Shown: positions 1-8,385 of the stretch, one piece after another | Layout: each line of letters begins with the position of its first letter | Position numbering within the stretch: position 1 is the first letter of the stretch | NCBI GenBank assembly: GCA_018262895.1 | Contig: JADFDJ010000002.1 | Span: 1 to 64,000 of the forward strand | Source of the DNA: Methanomassiliicoccus sp. | GTDB taxonomy: Archaea > Thermoplasmatota > Thermoplasmata > Methanomassiliicoccales > Methanomassiliicoccaceae | Direction: 5' to 3' | DNA: 64,000 bases | Notes under the pieces: model-generated | Database searches by the model: none | The model's input: only the letters and a program-made list of their open reading frames with translations | Told to the model about the DNA's origin: nothing | Translations under genes and position numbers: made by a program

Positions 1-483
1 GACTGGGTCAAGACGCACGCGGCCATCGAGGTCGATTCGTTCATGGTGCTATCGTACTCGTTAACGAGCTCGAACGTGCACGATAGCCAGATGTTCGCGG
101 ACGTCTGGGATCATCTGCCGAAGAACGTTTCTCCGATACGTTCTCTGGCCGACTCCGCATACCATGGGGAGGTCTGCCTGGCAGCGGCCAGGCAGCATGG
201 TGCGGTGCCGCTCCACGGCATCAAGAAGAACGCTCGACACTTCGCTAGACCGCAGACGAACTATCAGAAGATGGTCTCGTTCTGGCAGCACTGGCCGAAC
301 CGTGCTGCCGAACTGTACGGCAAGCGGAATCATGCTGAAACGGCGTTCAGCATGATCGGTGGCCGCTTCGGACACCGCATCAGATGTCGTTCCGAGGTAG
401 GTAGAAAAATCGAGGTCAGAACGAAGATCGCGTCGCACAACATCAGGATGCTGGCTTGGATGTCGTTCAAGTCATCGAACTAG
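1..483 (+). CDS. IS5/IS4-type transposase, C-terminal part (cut by window edge)
   Basis: The open frame runs from base 1, so the N-terminus lies outside the window. About 160 residues are visible. They carry the second DDE aspartate in the LADSAY context and the signature Y-x2-R-x3-E (YGKRNHAE), which is typical of the IS4/IS5 superfamily DDE transposases that cut and paste an insertion sequence. The frame ends at a TAG. No internal stop or frameshift is seen in the visible part. The next 170 bases hold no gene. The right terminal repeat cannot be identified because the left end is missing. Confidence 0.85.
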   Translation, partial: DWVKTHAAIEVDSFMVLSYSLTSSNVHDSQMFADVWDHLPKNVSPIRSLADSAYHGEVCLAAARQHGAVPLHGIKKNARHFARPQTNYQKMVSFWQHWPNRAAELYGKRNHAETAFSMIGGRFGHRIRCRSEVGRKIEVRTKIASHNIRMLAWMSFKSSN

Positions 484-617
484 TTTAGCGTCAGGGTCAT
501 TATTGGTTGTTTGTTCGAAACGATAAGGCCCGTTGAAAAAGCCATTATCAGAACCCCTTACTTAGAGATCATCGAAAACTTGATTAACGAACCCTCCCCC
601 ACGGTAGACTACGGCAT

Positions 618-629
618 GTAATGTATTAC
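618..629. promoter_or_regulatory. palindrome upstream of the MerR-type regulator, possible operator
   Basis: GTAATGTATTAC has perfect 5-bp arms around a 2-bp centre and ends 26 bases before the MerR start codon. MerR proteins bind dyads in promoters and often regulate themselves. Use as an autoregulatory operator is an inference. Confidence 0.35.
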
Positions 630-655
630 GGCGTCGTTGAACGTTCAGGACCAAC

Positions 656-1489
656 ATGACCGCCGAGCTTCTCACGATCGGAACCCTGTCAATGCTCACT
701 CGGTTGACGCCAAAGACGCTACGCTATTACGAGGAGAAGGGTCTGCTCGTCCCCACCAAGAAGGAGATCACTGGCTACCGTATCTACAGCTACGAGCATG
801 TGGCTCGCGGTCTCCTCCTGAACCGCCTGTCCGGCCTCGGTTTCGGCATCCAGGAGATGAAGGCCATCATCGACGTGATCGATGGACGGGCCGATCGCTC
901 TTCCATAGGGCCGATAATCGCCGCGAAGGTCGTCGAGACCACGGAGCGGGTGGAGGAACTTGAGCGGATCAGGGAGGTCCTGGAGACAACGGATCTGGAG
1001 AGATTGATAGACATGAGCCAGGAAACACCGAAGATAGTGGAGGTCGCACCGATCAGGATCGTATCGAAGAGAGGAAAGGGGGCATGGGCGGAGGTCGTCC
1101 CCAGGCTGATGGAGGAGGTCTATTCTGCGGTCAGCTCACAACCGCAGGCCCGAATCTCCGGCCCGCCCATGTCCATATGCCACGACCAGGAATATAAGGA
1201 GAAAGACCAGGACGTGGAGGTCTGCGTGCCGGTCACCGGCCGGGTGGTGGTGGATGAAGATCTTGCGGTCAGAACCCTTGAAGGCGGTCAGGTGGTGTCA
1301 GCCATACACAAAGGACCATATGATACGGTCGGAGAGGCCTGGGGGAGGGTGTTCAAGTTCGCCCAGGAGAACGGGCTGATGAGGAACGGGCCCGACCGGG
1401 AGATCTACCTGAACGATCCGACGAACATACCGGTCAGCGAGGTCCTGACCGAGGTCCAGCTGCCGGTGGAAAGACCGCCTACCCCTTGA
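656..1489 (+). CDS. MerR family regulator with GyrI-like effector domain
   Basis: A 277-residue transcription regulator. Residues 6-75 form the MerR winged helix with the classic TLRYYEEKGLL helix-turn-helix and the YRIYSYEHV wing. A short coiled linker follows (about 85-115), then a GyrI-like/AraC effector-binding domain from about 122 to the end, with the typical HKGPYDTVGEAW segment. This is the BmrR-like architecture, in which a bound small hydrophobic drug or ligand switches a promoter on. The ATG is preceded by AGGA. The gene is followed by a T-rich terminator. No obvious target gene is adjacent, since the next gene is convergent. The ligand is unknown. Confidence 0.9.
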   Translation: MTAELLTIGTLSMLTRLTPKTLRYYEEKGLLVPTKKEITGYRIYSYEHVARGLLLNRLSGLGFGIQEMKAIIDVIDGRADRSSIGPIIAAKVVETTERVEELERIREVLETTDLERLIDMSQETPKIVEVAPIRIVSKRGKGAWAEVVPRLMEEVYSAVSSQPQARISGPPMSICHDQEYKEKDQDVEVCVPVTGRVVVDEDLAVRTLEGGQVVSAIHKGPYDTVGEAWGRVFKFAQENGLMRNGPDREIYLNDPTNIPVSEVLTEVQLPVERPPTP

Positions 1490-1490
1490 G

Positions 1491-1503
1491 CTTTTTTCCT
1501 TTT
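1491..1503 (+). terminator. T-rich terminator after the MerR gene
   Basis: A run CTTTTTTCCTTTT begins directly after the TGA stop. Archaeal RNA polymerase terminates on such T-rich tracts without needing a hairpin. Confidence 0.5.
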
Positions 1504-1579
1504 ACCTGACCGAGGACATCGGTCTATGGCCTTTTTTCTGAGATGGTCGATCGATCAATTTAACAAAAGAGAGGATCGC

Positions 1580-2668
1580 TCATAGTCCATCTACATTCCT
1601 CACGTTGATTTTTACCGGCACCTCAAGAAAGGCGCCATAACGCGCCACCACCTCCTCCGCGGAGTCGATGTCCGATGAGGTCAGCCGGGAGAACGGGCTC
1701 ACCTCGACCACCATGCCCCTCTTAGATCTCTTACCCCTCCAAGTTCCCTGGACCTGTCCATCGATCACCAGGGTAGGATAGAATATGCCGTTTGACGAGA
1801 GCACGTCCTTGGTGTGTCCCTCATCCAGCAGTGCGCTCCGCTCCTTGTACCCGATGATGTGCTCGTCGAAGGCGGGTAGGAGGAGGACGTTCGGACCTTC
1901 GTTCACCCCCGATCGCGAGACACCCGAGTAGTACTTGGCCCCATCCTTAGTCTCCTCGTTCAACCGGGAGCCAGCGATCTCGATACCTTCCCTAACCTCG
2001 CCCATCGTTAGACCGGACCACCACACCAGGTCCTGAGCGCTGGCCGGGCCGTGCCCGCTGAAGTAGCGCCACGCCAGCTCGCCCAGCGCCCGCTCCCGCG
2101 GGATGCTCTTGGAGAGCGGTACCAGACCATCTAGGAGCATAAAGCTCGGCTCCTTCCCGACCATGGGGCCGAAGCATATCGTTCCTTCAAGCGCCAGGCG
2201 CCGCAGGATGTGGTATCCGCGCTGCCCGGCGGTGGATATGCCTCTTTCTTCCAGGGCGGCCATCATCTCGCCCCTGGTCAGCCGGCCCTTGGAGTCCAGA
2301 ACCTTGGTCAGTACGTCCCTGCTCCGCCCGTACACGCGGTCATCAAGGCCAAGCTCCTCATCCCTCCGCTTGCTCCTGGCGATGACCAGCGGAGCTACCA
2401 GCTGGAGGAGCCACCGTATGTCCTCGGCAGCCGTGAAATGTATTGTGCCCCGCATGAGCCAGGTCCGCACGATGGACCCGGAGGCCACCGCCTTTTCGAC
2501 GTCAGCGACCGTTGAGCCTGAGGACCGCAGACCGATCGCCCAAAGAGAGCTGGGTCGGTCCTGGGCCTGTAGCGCCAGGATCCTGGAGACGACCTCTTTT
2601 ACCGTGAAGGACGGGCAGCTGATGCCCTGGGAGCACAACCTGCGAACGGCGATGTCAGAAAAAGCCAT
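1580..2668 (-). CDS. winged-helix (HTH_42, AlkZ/YcaQ-like) DNA-binding protein, possible DNA glycosylase
   Basis: A 362-residue member of the winged-helix DNA-binding family that includes the bacterial DNA glycosylases AlkZ and YcaQ. The N-terminal LALQAQDRPSSLWA contains a Q-x-Q motif (about residues 34-36) at the position of the catalytic glutamines of AlkZ, and VRTWLMRGTIH (about 88-98) is the conserved tract of the family. Family knowledge suggests removal of bulky alkylated or crosslinked bases, but many archaeal members are untested. The gene is a single unit, convergent with the MerR regulator. The ATG is the only reasonable start. Confidence 0.75.
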   Translation of the reverse strand: MAFSDIAVRRLCSQGISCPSFTVKEVVSRILALQAQDRPSSLWAIGLRSSGSTVADVEKAVASGSIVRTWLMRGTIHFTAAEDIRWLLQLVAPLVIARSKRRDEELGLDDRVYGRSRDVLTKVLDSKGRLTRGEMMAALEERGISTAGQRGYHILRRLALEGTICFGPMVGKEPSFMLLDGLVPLSKSIPRERALGELAWRYFSGHGPASAQDLVWWSGLTMGEVREGIEIAGSRLNEETKDGAKYYSGVSRSGVNEGPNVLLLPAFDEHIIGYKERSALLDEGHTKDVLSSNGIFYPTLVIDGQVQGTWRGKRSKRGMVVEVSPFSRLTSSDIDSAEEVVARYGAFLEVPVKINVRNVDGL

Positions 2669-2749
2669 CAGACGGTGATGATCAGGTGACTATTTGCCCT
2701 TCTCGGACGGTCACTTTTGAAAAAGGCCCTTGGGTCGGCTCAGCTCAGA

Positions 2750-4048
2750 TCACTGGGCCTTGGACCGGGGCCTTCCCCCATCCATCCGCGCTCCCGAGAG
2801 AGATCGAGGCAAACGCGCTCTGTTTCCGCCGTTGCCGCTCTTCTCGAACCTGGGCCTCGGACCCGAAGCCCCCCTCGATGGACCGTTCTGGGGAGTGGAG
2901 ACCTTCCTGATCGCGGGCTCCGGCCTGGGCACGATCTCTATGTCCAGCAGGTCTATTGGCTTCCCGGTCCTGTGCTCGATCTCCCTGATCATCTGCCGCT
3001 CCTCCGGAAGGAATATCGATACGGCCATGCCTTCCTTTCCCGCCCTTCCGGTCCTACCGATGCGGTGCACGTACGTGTCCGGTTCGTCCGGAGCGTCGAA
3101 GTTCACGACACAGTCCACGGCGTCAATGTCCAGACCCCTGGCCGCCACATCCGTGGCCACGAGGACCTTTATGGACCCATCCTTGAAGCTCCTGATGACC
3201 CTCTCCCGCTTGTTCTGGGCTATGTCCCCGTGGATCGCTCCCGCCGTATAGTCATAGGCCAGCAGCTTCTTCGTCAGCTGGTCGACCCTGCGCTTGGTGT
3301 GGCAGAAGACGATGGCCTTAGGTTTGTCGGCATCCAGGATCGTGCATAGCGCATCGCGCTTCGCTTCCCTATTGGCAACGATGTAGTACTGCTTGGTCAG
3401 GTCCAGGACCGGCTCGTCCCTGGAGACCAGTATCTCCTGCGGCCTGTCCATCTGACGGAGGGCAAGCTGCTTAATCTCCGGCGACATGGTCGCCGAGAAC
3501 AGCAGCGTCTGCCTCTTCTTAGGGACCTTGGAAAGGATGAAGTTCAGGTCCCTGGCGAAGCCCATGTCGAGCATGCGGTCCGCCTCGTCCAGGACCACAA
3601 TGGAAATCTTGGAGAGGTCCAGGTCGTTCCTGTTCATGAGGTCCTTGGCCCTGCCGGGCGTAACGACCACGATGTCGACCCCCTTCCTGAGCTTGTCCGC
3701 CTGGGGTCCGATGCCTACGCCCCCGTAGATGGGGACGCATGTATGACCAGTGAACCTGGAGAGCTTGGACAGCTCCTCGTGCACCTGGTTGGCCAGCTCC
3801 CTTGTGGGGATCAGGACCAATGCGGACGGTGCCCTCATCCCCGGCCTGACCCTGTGCAGGATGATGGTGCCGTAGGTACCGGTCTTCCCAGTGCCGGTCT
3901 GCGCCTGGGCGAACATGTCCTCGCCCTTGAGGCCTGTGGGTATTGCTGCTATCTGGACGGGGGTAGGCTCCTCCCACCCCATGTCATTCATTGCACTGAT
4001 GATCTCCTGGGAGATCTGTAGATCTGCGAAACCTGTCACGATATTCAC
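2750..4048 (-). CDS. DEAD-box RNA helicase
   Basis: ATP-dependent RNA helicase of about 432 residues. In order: Q motif (PTPVQIAAIP), Walker A AQTGTGKT (about 49-56), PTRELA, DEAD (about 154-157), SAT (about 185-187) and HRIGRTGR (about 329-336). A basic, Gly/Arg-rich tail of about 60 residues follows and probably binds RNA. The frame is open to an ATG at 4138, but a TATA box (4121-4129) lies inside that extension, so transcription should begin near 4097. The GTG at 4048 (reading VNIVTGFADL) is therefore preferred. Likely roles are RNA remodelling, ribosome assembly or cold adaptation. The gene stands alone. Confidence 0.93.
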   Translation of the reverse strand: MNIVTGFADLQISQEIISAMNDMGWEEPTPVQIAAIPTGLKGEDMFAQAQTGTGKTGTYGTIILHRVRPGMRAPSALVLIPTRELANQVHEELSKLSRFTGHTCVPIYGGVGIGPQADKLRKGVDIVVVTPGRAKDLMNRNDLDLSKISIVVLDEADRMLDMGFARDLNFILSKVPKKRQTLLFSATMSPEIKQLALRQMDRPQEILVSRDEPVLDLTKQYYIVANREAKRDALCTILDADKPKAIVFCHTKRRVDQLTKKLLAYDYTAGAIHGDIAQNKRERVIRSFKDGSIKVLVATDVAARGLDIDAVDCVVNFDAPDEPDTYVHRIGRTGRAGKEGMAVSIFLPEERQMIREIEHRTGKPIDLLDIEIVPRPEPAIRKVSTPQNGPSRGASGPRPRFEKSGNGGNRARLPRSLSGARMDGGRPRSKAQ

Positions 4049-4120
4049 TCTTTGGGAAAATAAAAACGAGCTGTAGAAGAACAGACGATTTTGCTTTCGG
4101 CCCTTGGTTGTGATCACCGT

Positions 4121-4129
4121 ATTTATATG
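4121..4129 (-). promoter_or_regulatory. TATA box of the DEAD-box helicase
   Basis: On the minus strand the sequence reads CATATAAAT, a good archaeal TATA box, about 73 bases before the GTG start. This leaves a leader of roughly 50 bases and rules out the longest reading of the helicase frame. Confidence 0.55.
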
Positions 4130-4238
4130 TTTCCTCATTTCTCATTTTTCGAGCCATCGGTCAGGTGACCCTGAGATGGAGGTCGAACGAGGGGCTCGAG
4201 CGCCTGCCCATCATGTTCATCAGCTTTTGTACGTCAAC

Positions 4239-4255
4239 CAAGCCACGGTGGCTTG
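4239..4255. promoter_or_regulatory. 17-bp palindrome between helicase and ABC exporter
   Basis: CAAGCCACGGTGGCTTG has 8-bp perfect arms around one base. It sits in the 290-base divergent region, about 85 bases before the exporter ATPase start. It could be an operator or an RNA hairpin. Its role is unknown. Confidence 0.35.
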
Positions 4256-4340
4256 CCCGACGGGGGCTTAAAGGTTATATTCACACCGCGCCTACGGCAT
4301 AAAGGCGTAACAACGAGCATATGTGCGGAACGGTGAGATA

Positions 4341-5267
4341 GTGAACCCCATCGAGATAAGCGACCTGAGAAAATACTACGGCGATGTGAAGGCGGTGGAT
4401 GGGATCAAGTTCACCGTTAAAGCTGGCGAGGTGTTCGCCCTACTTGGTCCCAACGGGGCAGGAAAGACGACCACGATCGAGATACTGGAGGGCCTCCGGC
4501 GAAAGGACAGCGGCGAGGTCCGGGTCCTCGGCATGGACCCATGGGAGAACGGTCACGATGTTCACATGAGGATCGGTGTCATCCCCCAGGAGTTCAACTT
4601 CTTCGAGAAGACCAGCCCCCGGGAGGCCATCAGGCTGTATGCCAGCCTATTCAACGTCAAGGTGGATGCGGACGAGATACTGAGGGAGGTCCTGCTGGAG
4701 GACAAGGCCGACACACTCTTCGACAGCCTCTCCGGAGGGCAGAAGCAGAAGATGGGCCTGGCCCTCTCGCTCGTGAACTCCCCCGATCTCCTTTTCCTCG
4801 ACGAGCCCACCACCGGTCTGGACCCCAACGCCCGCAGGGCCATATGGGAGGTGATACGGGGCTTGAAGGCCAAGGGCCGGACGATAGTCTTGACGACCCA
4901 TTACCTCGATGAGGCCCAGCAGCTCTCGGACAGGGTGGCCATCATGGATCATGGGCATATCGTGGCCCAGGGGACCTCCGATGAGATCATAAGGCAGCAC
5001 GGCTCGGGCGAGAGGTTGGAGATCAACGGCAGCGAAGGGCTGGCCGATCACATCCGGTCCACCACTGGCCTGAACGTCCATTATGACAGCGGAGTGGTGG
5101 CCATTGCGCTACACAAGAAGGATGACGCCCTCACCGCGCTGCAGGCGGCCAAGAGCTCCAACATGGACTGGGGAGACATCCGAACTAAAAGGGACAGCCT
5201 GGACGATGTGTTCGTGAGGCTAGTGAGCGGGATCGTGGACGAGAGCGGCGAGCTCCGGGTGCGGTGA
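4341..5267 (+). CDS. ABC transporter ATP-binding protein (ABC-2 exporter)
   Basis: A 308-residue ATPase of a drug/polyketide-type ABC-2 exporter. Walker A is GPNGAGKTT (about 36-44), the signature LSGGQ (about 130-134), and Walker B LLFLDEP (about 150-156) with TTGLDP and the switch histidine in TTHYLDEA. The C-terminal 80 residues form the DUF4162-like regulatory region common in this class. The frame opens at a GTG at 4323, but the GTG at 4341 has GGTGAG six bases upstream and is preferred. The permease starts 4 bases after the stop, so the two form an operon. The substrate cannot be read from the sequence. Confidence 0.93.
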   Translation: MNPIEISDLRKYYGDVKAVDGIKFTVKAGEVFALLGPNGAGKTTTIEILEGLRRKDSGEVRVLGMDPWENGHDVHMRIGVIPQEFNFFEKTSPREAIRLYASLFNVKVDADEILREVLLEDKADTLFDSLSGGQKQKMGLALSLVNSPDLLFLDEPTTGLDPNARRAIWEVIRGLKAKGRTIVLTTHYLDEAQQLSDRVAIMDHGHIVAQGTSDEIIRQHGSGERLEINGSEGLADHIRSTTGLNVHYDSGVVAIALHKKDDALTALQAAKSSNMDWGDIRTKRDSLDDVFVRLVSGIVDESGELRVR

Positions 5268-5271
5268 TCCC

Positions 5272-6411
5272 ATGGCCAACAAGACCAATGGTGGGATCAT
5301 AAGCGGCAGGAGGATACTCGCGGACTTCAAGGTCTACAGCCGAGGGTACCTGAGGAACCGCTTCGGACTTTTCTTCGGGCTCATTTTCCCGGTGATCCTG
5401 ATCCTCATATTCGGGGCCATCTTCTCCGGGACCTCCACGGGGAAGGTCACGGCCTACGTCCAGAACAACGACACCGGGCCGTTCGCCACGCCCCAGATGG
5501 ACGTGGCCGGCCAGTTTGTGACAGCGCTCAACAGCTCGGGGACCCTGGACCTGGTGATGGTGCCCACGTCCGAGGACATGCCGCAGTACCTTGCGAACCA
5601 CTCGGCCTCGGACGGCATCATCATACCCGCGGGCTTCTCCGCGAGCTACTTGGCCGAGCAGAGGGTCAACGTCACCGTTTACGGGAACCCATCCTCCAGT
5701 ACCAGCAGCATCGTCTCGGGGACGGTCGGGGGGCTGGCGAACTACTTCAACCTCCAGCGCTTCAACGGAACGAGCGTCATAGGCCTGGAGCCGGCCACTC
5801 TCAACGCTGAGCAGACCAAGTACATCGACTTCCTGATCCCCGGCCTGATAGGCTTCTCCATCCTGGTCAGCCCCATGTTCTCTCTTGTGAACATCTCCTC
5901 GGAGTACAAGAAGACCAAGCTCTTCAAGCAGCTGAGCCTGACCCCCCTCACGAAGATGGAGTGGCTCATATCCAAGGTGCTGTGGTACATCGTCCTCTCG
6001 TCCGTTTCCTTCCTGCTCATGGTCGGCGTCGGCATAATGGCCTTCGGGGCGCACGTCACCCTGACGATATGGCTGGTGCCCTTCCTGGTCCTCGGTCCCA
6101 CGCTCTTCGCGGCGCTGGGTATGCTGGTCGGGACGGTCTCCAAGAACCCCGAGTCCGCAGGTGTGGCCGGAAACATCGTGACCTTCCCCATGATGTTCCT
6201 ATCGGGGACGTTCTTCCCCATCAGCATCATGCCCGACTACCTCCAGGGCCTGGCGCACGTGCTGCCGCTGTTCTACGTCATCGAGGGTCTTAACAACGTG
6301 ATGGTGTACGGCAACATCGGAGCGGCGCTGATAGATCTGGCCGTCATCCTGGTGATAACGGCCGTGGTCTTCGTGGCAGCCGTATGGTTCTTCAAGTGGA
6401 GGGAGGATTGA
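5272..6411 (+). CDS. ABC-2 type permease
   Basis: A 379-residue membrane partner of the preceding ATPase. There is one N-terminal transmembrane helix (about 28-48), a roughly 130-residue soluble loop probably outside the cell (about 50-180), then five or six hydrophobic helices. The last loop has the LSGTFFPISIMPDYLQ motif characteristic of ABC-2 permeases of the YhgE/DrrB type. It probably exports a lipid-soluble compound or drug. The ATG at 5272 is 4 bases after the ATPase stop and is translationally coupled to it. Confidence 0.92.
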   Translation: MANKTNGGIISGRRILADFKVYSRGYLRNRFGLFFGLIFPVILILIFGAIFSGTSTGKVTAYVQNNDTGPFATPQMDVAGQFVTALNSSGTLDLVMVPTSEDMPQYLANHSASDGIIIPAGFSASYLAEQRVNVTVYGNPSSSTSSIVSGTVGGLANYFNLQRFNGTSVIGLEPATLNAEQTKYIDFLIPGLIGFSILVSPMFSLVNISSEYKKTKLFKQLSLTPLTKMEWLISKVLWYIVLSSVSFLLMVGVGIMAFGAHVTLTIWLVPFLVLGPTLFAALGMLVGTVSKNPESAGVAGNIVTFPMMFLSGTFFPISIMPDYLQGLAHVLPLFYVIEGLNNVMVYGNIGAALIDLAVILVITAVVFVAAVWFFKWRED

Positions 6412-6585
6412 ACCGGAAGGCGGACGGGGCATTGACCTTCTTCATCTGGATTAGGATAAGATCTCCGATCGGACGGGCGTAGTTACGGACCAGAGGATAT
6501 AGGCACTGGGAGCGAGCGCGATTTACGCGTGGGAGCGAGAGCAGGGCTTGTTTCATGTTGATGAGCACGCTCACCTCCTATCGCC

Positions 6586-7242
6586 TCACCACAGTCCGTA
6601 GATCGGTCCGATGAGGAAGAACGTCACGAAGCCGATGGTGTTGCTAAGGCCGTGGGCGAGAACGGCCGCCCATAGGTTGTCATTGAACCGCAGCCGGACC
6701 CAGCTGAAGAACACAGCATCAAGGGTGGTGGCCAAGATCCCCACGACGCCCTGCTCGGAGTGGGCGATGCCGAAGAGCAGAGAGGTGACCAGAACGGTGA
6801 TAACGATGCCCCATCTCGAGCTTCCGACGATCTCCCTGACCCTGATCTGGAGGTAACCCCTGTAAACGATCTCCTCCCCCAACGCCGCCAGCGTCCAGGT
6901 CATGAGCAGAAGGAACGCGAGGTTTCCCACATTGCCCTTCAGGTCCTCGAACGCGCTGAGGTCCTGGCTGGTACCGGTGACATGGCTCAGCACGGGCATC
7001 ACCAGGCCTAACTGCATGACGGTCCATACCAGGACGAGGACCAGGACCATCAGGATGAGGCGGGAGGGACGGTCCACTCTCTTGAACCCGAGAGTCCTAA
7101 CGCCATCTCTTCGGACGATCAGCGATACCGCGCAAAGCCCCAGGACCAAGAGGGTGGGTATGAGCAGGTCCAGGACGATCATGGCGCTGGCGAGCGCAAG
7201 TTCGATAACTGCGACGATTCTCCACCTAACTTCCCCGAACAT
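6586..7242 (-). CDS. CPBP family intramembrane metalloprotease (CAAX protease/Abi-like)
   Basis: A 218-residue polytopic membrane protein. The glutamyl protease motifs are present: EEIVYRGYLQ (EExxxR), FGIAHSEQG (FxxxH) and HGLSN near the C-terminus. The family cleaves within the membrane, and archaeal and bacterial members process prenylated or peptide substrates or give bacteriocin immunity. The frame is open to 7365, but the extra 41 residues are Arg/Ser/Pro-rich and unlike a membrane protein. The ATG at 7242 (MFGEVRWR) gives the usual length and lies about 25 bases after a TTTTATG promoter box. A single gene, convergent with the ABC exporter. Confidence 0.8.
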   Translation of the reverse strand: MFGEVRWRIVAVIELALASAMIVLDLLIPTLLVLGLCAVSLIVRRDGVRTLGFKRVDRPSRLILMVLVLVLVWTVMQLGLVMPVLSHVTGTSQDLSAFEDLKGNVGNLAFLLLMTWTLAALGEEIVYRGYLQIRVREIVGSSRWGIVITVLVTSLLFGIAHSEQGVVGILATTLDAVFFSWVRLRFNDNLWAAVLAHGLSNTIGFVTFFLIGPIYGLW

Positions 7243-7543
7243 TTGGTCCAGGAGTGGTGGTGGGCGGCATAAAACTAACGACCCGATCAAGAGCGAGCGC
7301 CAGAGGGTCCGGCGATCGTCCAATGACCGAGCACTCGGGGAACGAGCCTGGCCAGATCGGTCCATGCATGCTCCAAGAACCTCAAATTAACCAACGACCA
7401 CCGTTCGACCAGCAGGGGCCACGCCCTGGCCGTACCGAATTGACTGAGGTCAGGGACACATCTAACGAACGAACGTCCTCATGGGGCGGTCTTTGCGAAG
7501 GTGCATATAGCGGTGCCCCCTGCATTCGAGCTTCGTGGATCAC
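7243..7543. other. divergent intergenic region between CPBP protease and HNH-like gene
   Basis: About 300 bases without a credible gene. The ends carry the two divergent promoters: TTTTATG on the minus strand for the protease, and GCATATAGC at 7503-7511 on the plus strand for the next gene. Nothing else was recognised between them. Confidence 0.4.
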
Positions 7544-8284
7544 ATGGACACCGCAGGCGTGCCGCTGCTGACGCAGGATGATCGGAGGCGGAGGATCATC
7601 AAGCTGTTCGAGGAAGGGCTGACATACTCTCAAATACGCAACGAGATGGCAGCATCCACCTTCGATTTCCCCGATTTCGAGGCCTTCCTCAGTATGATCG
7701 GAGCAAGCTCGGAGGGCGAGTACCGGCGCATACATGCCAGCATCGAGCGGACGAGGGCTGTACGCGAGCGTGCAGCCAACATCAGGGACCAGGACCGCCC
7801 GGCCTTGGAGGATGAGGGATGGAATCTAACAAGGAAGAAGGTTTTAGAATCGAACCTTGGCGCGTGCCTCTTCTGCGATCGTAACGCGGAGGAGGTGCAC
7901 CACGTGCTGGGACAGGAGGAGAGAACAGCCTCCAAGTACCTCATACCGGTCTGTCCCGAGCATCATTCATTGATGACGGCTTCGCACGTTGCCCGGGACG
8001 GTCGGGAGCTCAGAAGGATGGCCGCGAGGATGGCGTTGATATATCCACGGCTCTACCTGACGGTGCGTAAGAGCATAAGGACGGAAGACGGGGACTTGGT
8101 CTCCTACGCCGTGGTGCGCATCCAGAACCGAGAGCAGGCGGTCGCGAAGGACGACCCCTGCCCGGGATGGCAAGCTGCCGTCGGCACGGATGAGGTGCAA
8201 GGTGGGCAAGGCTGTGCCATCCTGTCATTCCAGATCGTTGTCTCGGAGACGGGCTTCGATACCGGCATCAGGACCAGGACGTGA
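7544..8284 (+). CDS. HNH-like zinc-binding protein, function unknown
   Basis: 246 residues, not assigned to a named family. The N-terminal third is helical and basic, with a possible helix-turn-helix (RRRIIKLFEEGLTYSQIRNEM). The middle carries C108-x2-C111, then VHHV (H119/H120), then C137-P-E-H-H141. That order of cysteines and paired histidines resembles the zinc and beta-beta-alpha core of HNH nucleases or 5-methylcytosine-type restriction domains. The C-terminal 70 residues are polar and possibly disordered. A GTG at 7535 is also possible. The TATA-like box at 7503-7511 makes the mRNA nearly leaderless at the ATG used here. No modification gene is adjacent. Confidence 0.6.
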   Translation: MDTAGVPLLTQDDRRRRIIKLFEEGLTYSQIRNEMAASTFDFPDFEAFLSMIGASSEGEYRRIHASIERTRAVRERAANIRDQDRPALEDEGWNLTRKKVLESNLGACLFCDRNAEEVHHVLGQEERTASKYLIPVCPEHHSLMTASHVARDGRELRRMAARMALIYPRLYLTVRKSIRTEDGDLVSYAVVRIQNREQAVAKDDPCPGWQAAVGTDEVQGGQGCAILSFQIVVSETGFDTGIRTRT

Positions 8285-8385
8285 TAGCGTAGCTCCAGGC
8301 CTTGAGCTGTGGCCCTGACATTCTCCGTCCCATGATTGGCATAAGGGCCATCCGTTCTTCCATGTACCGGTAGCATCACGGACGA

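Noticed and set aside
484-655. Amber readthrough of the transposase TAG, which stays open to 621
   Set aside because: The transposase domain ends at the TAG in the usual place and no pyrrolysine-like context is evident; TAG is common as a stop across the window.
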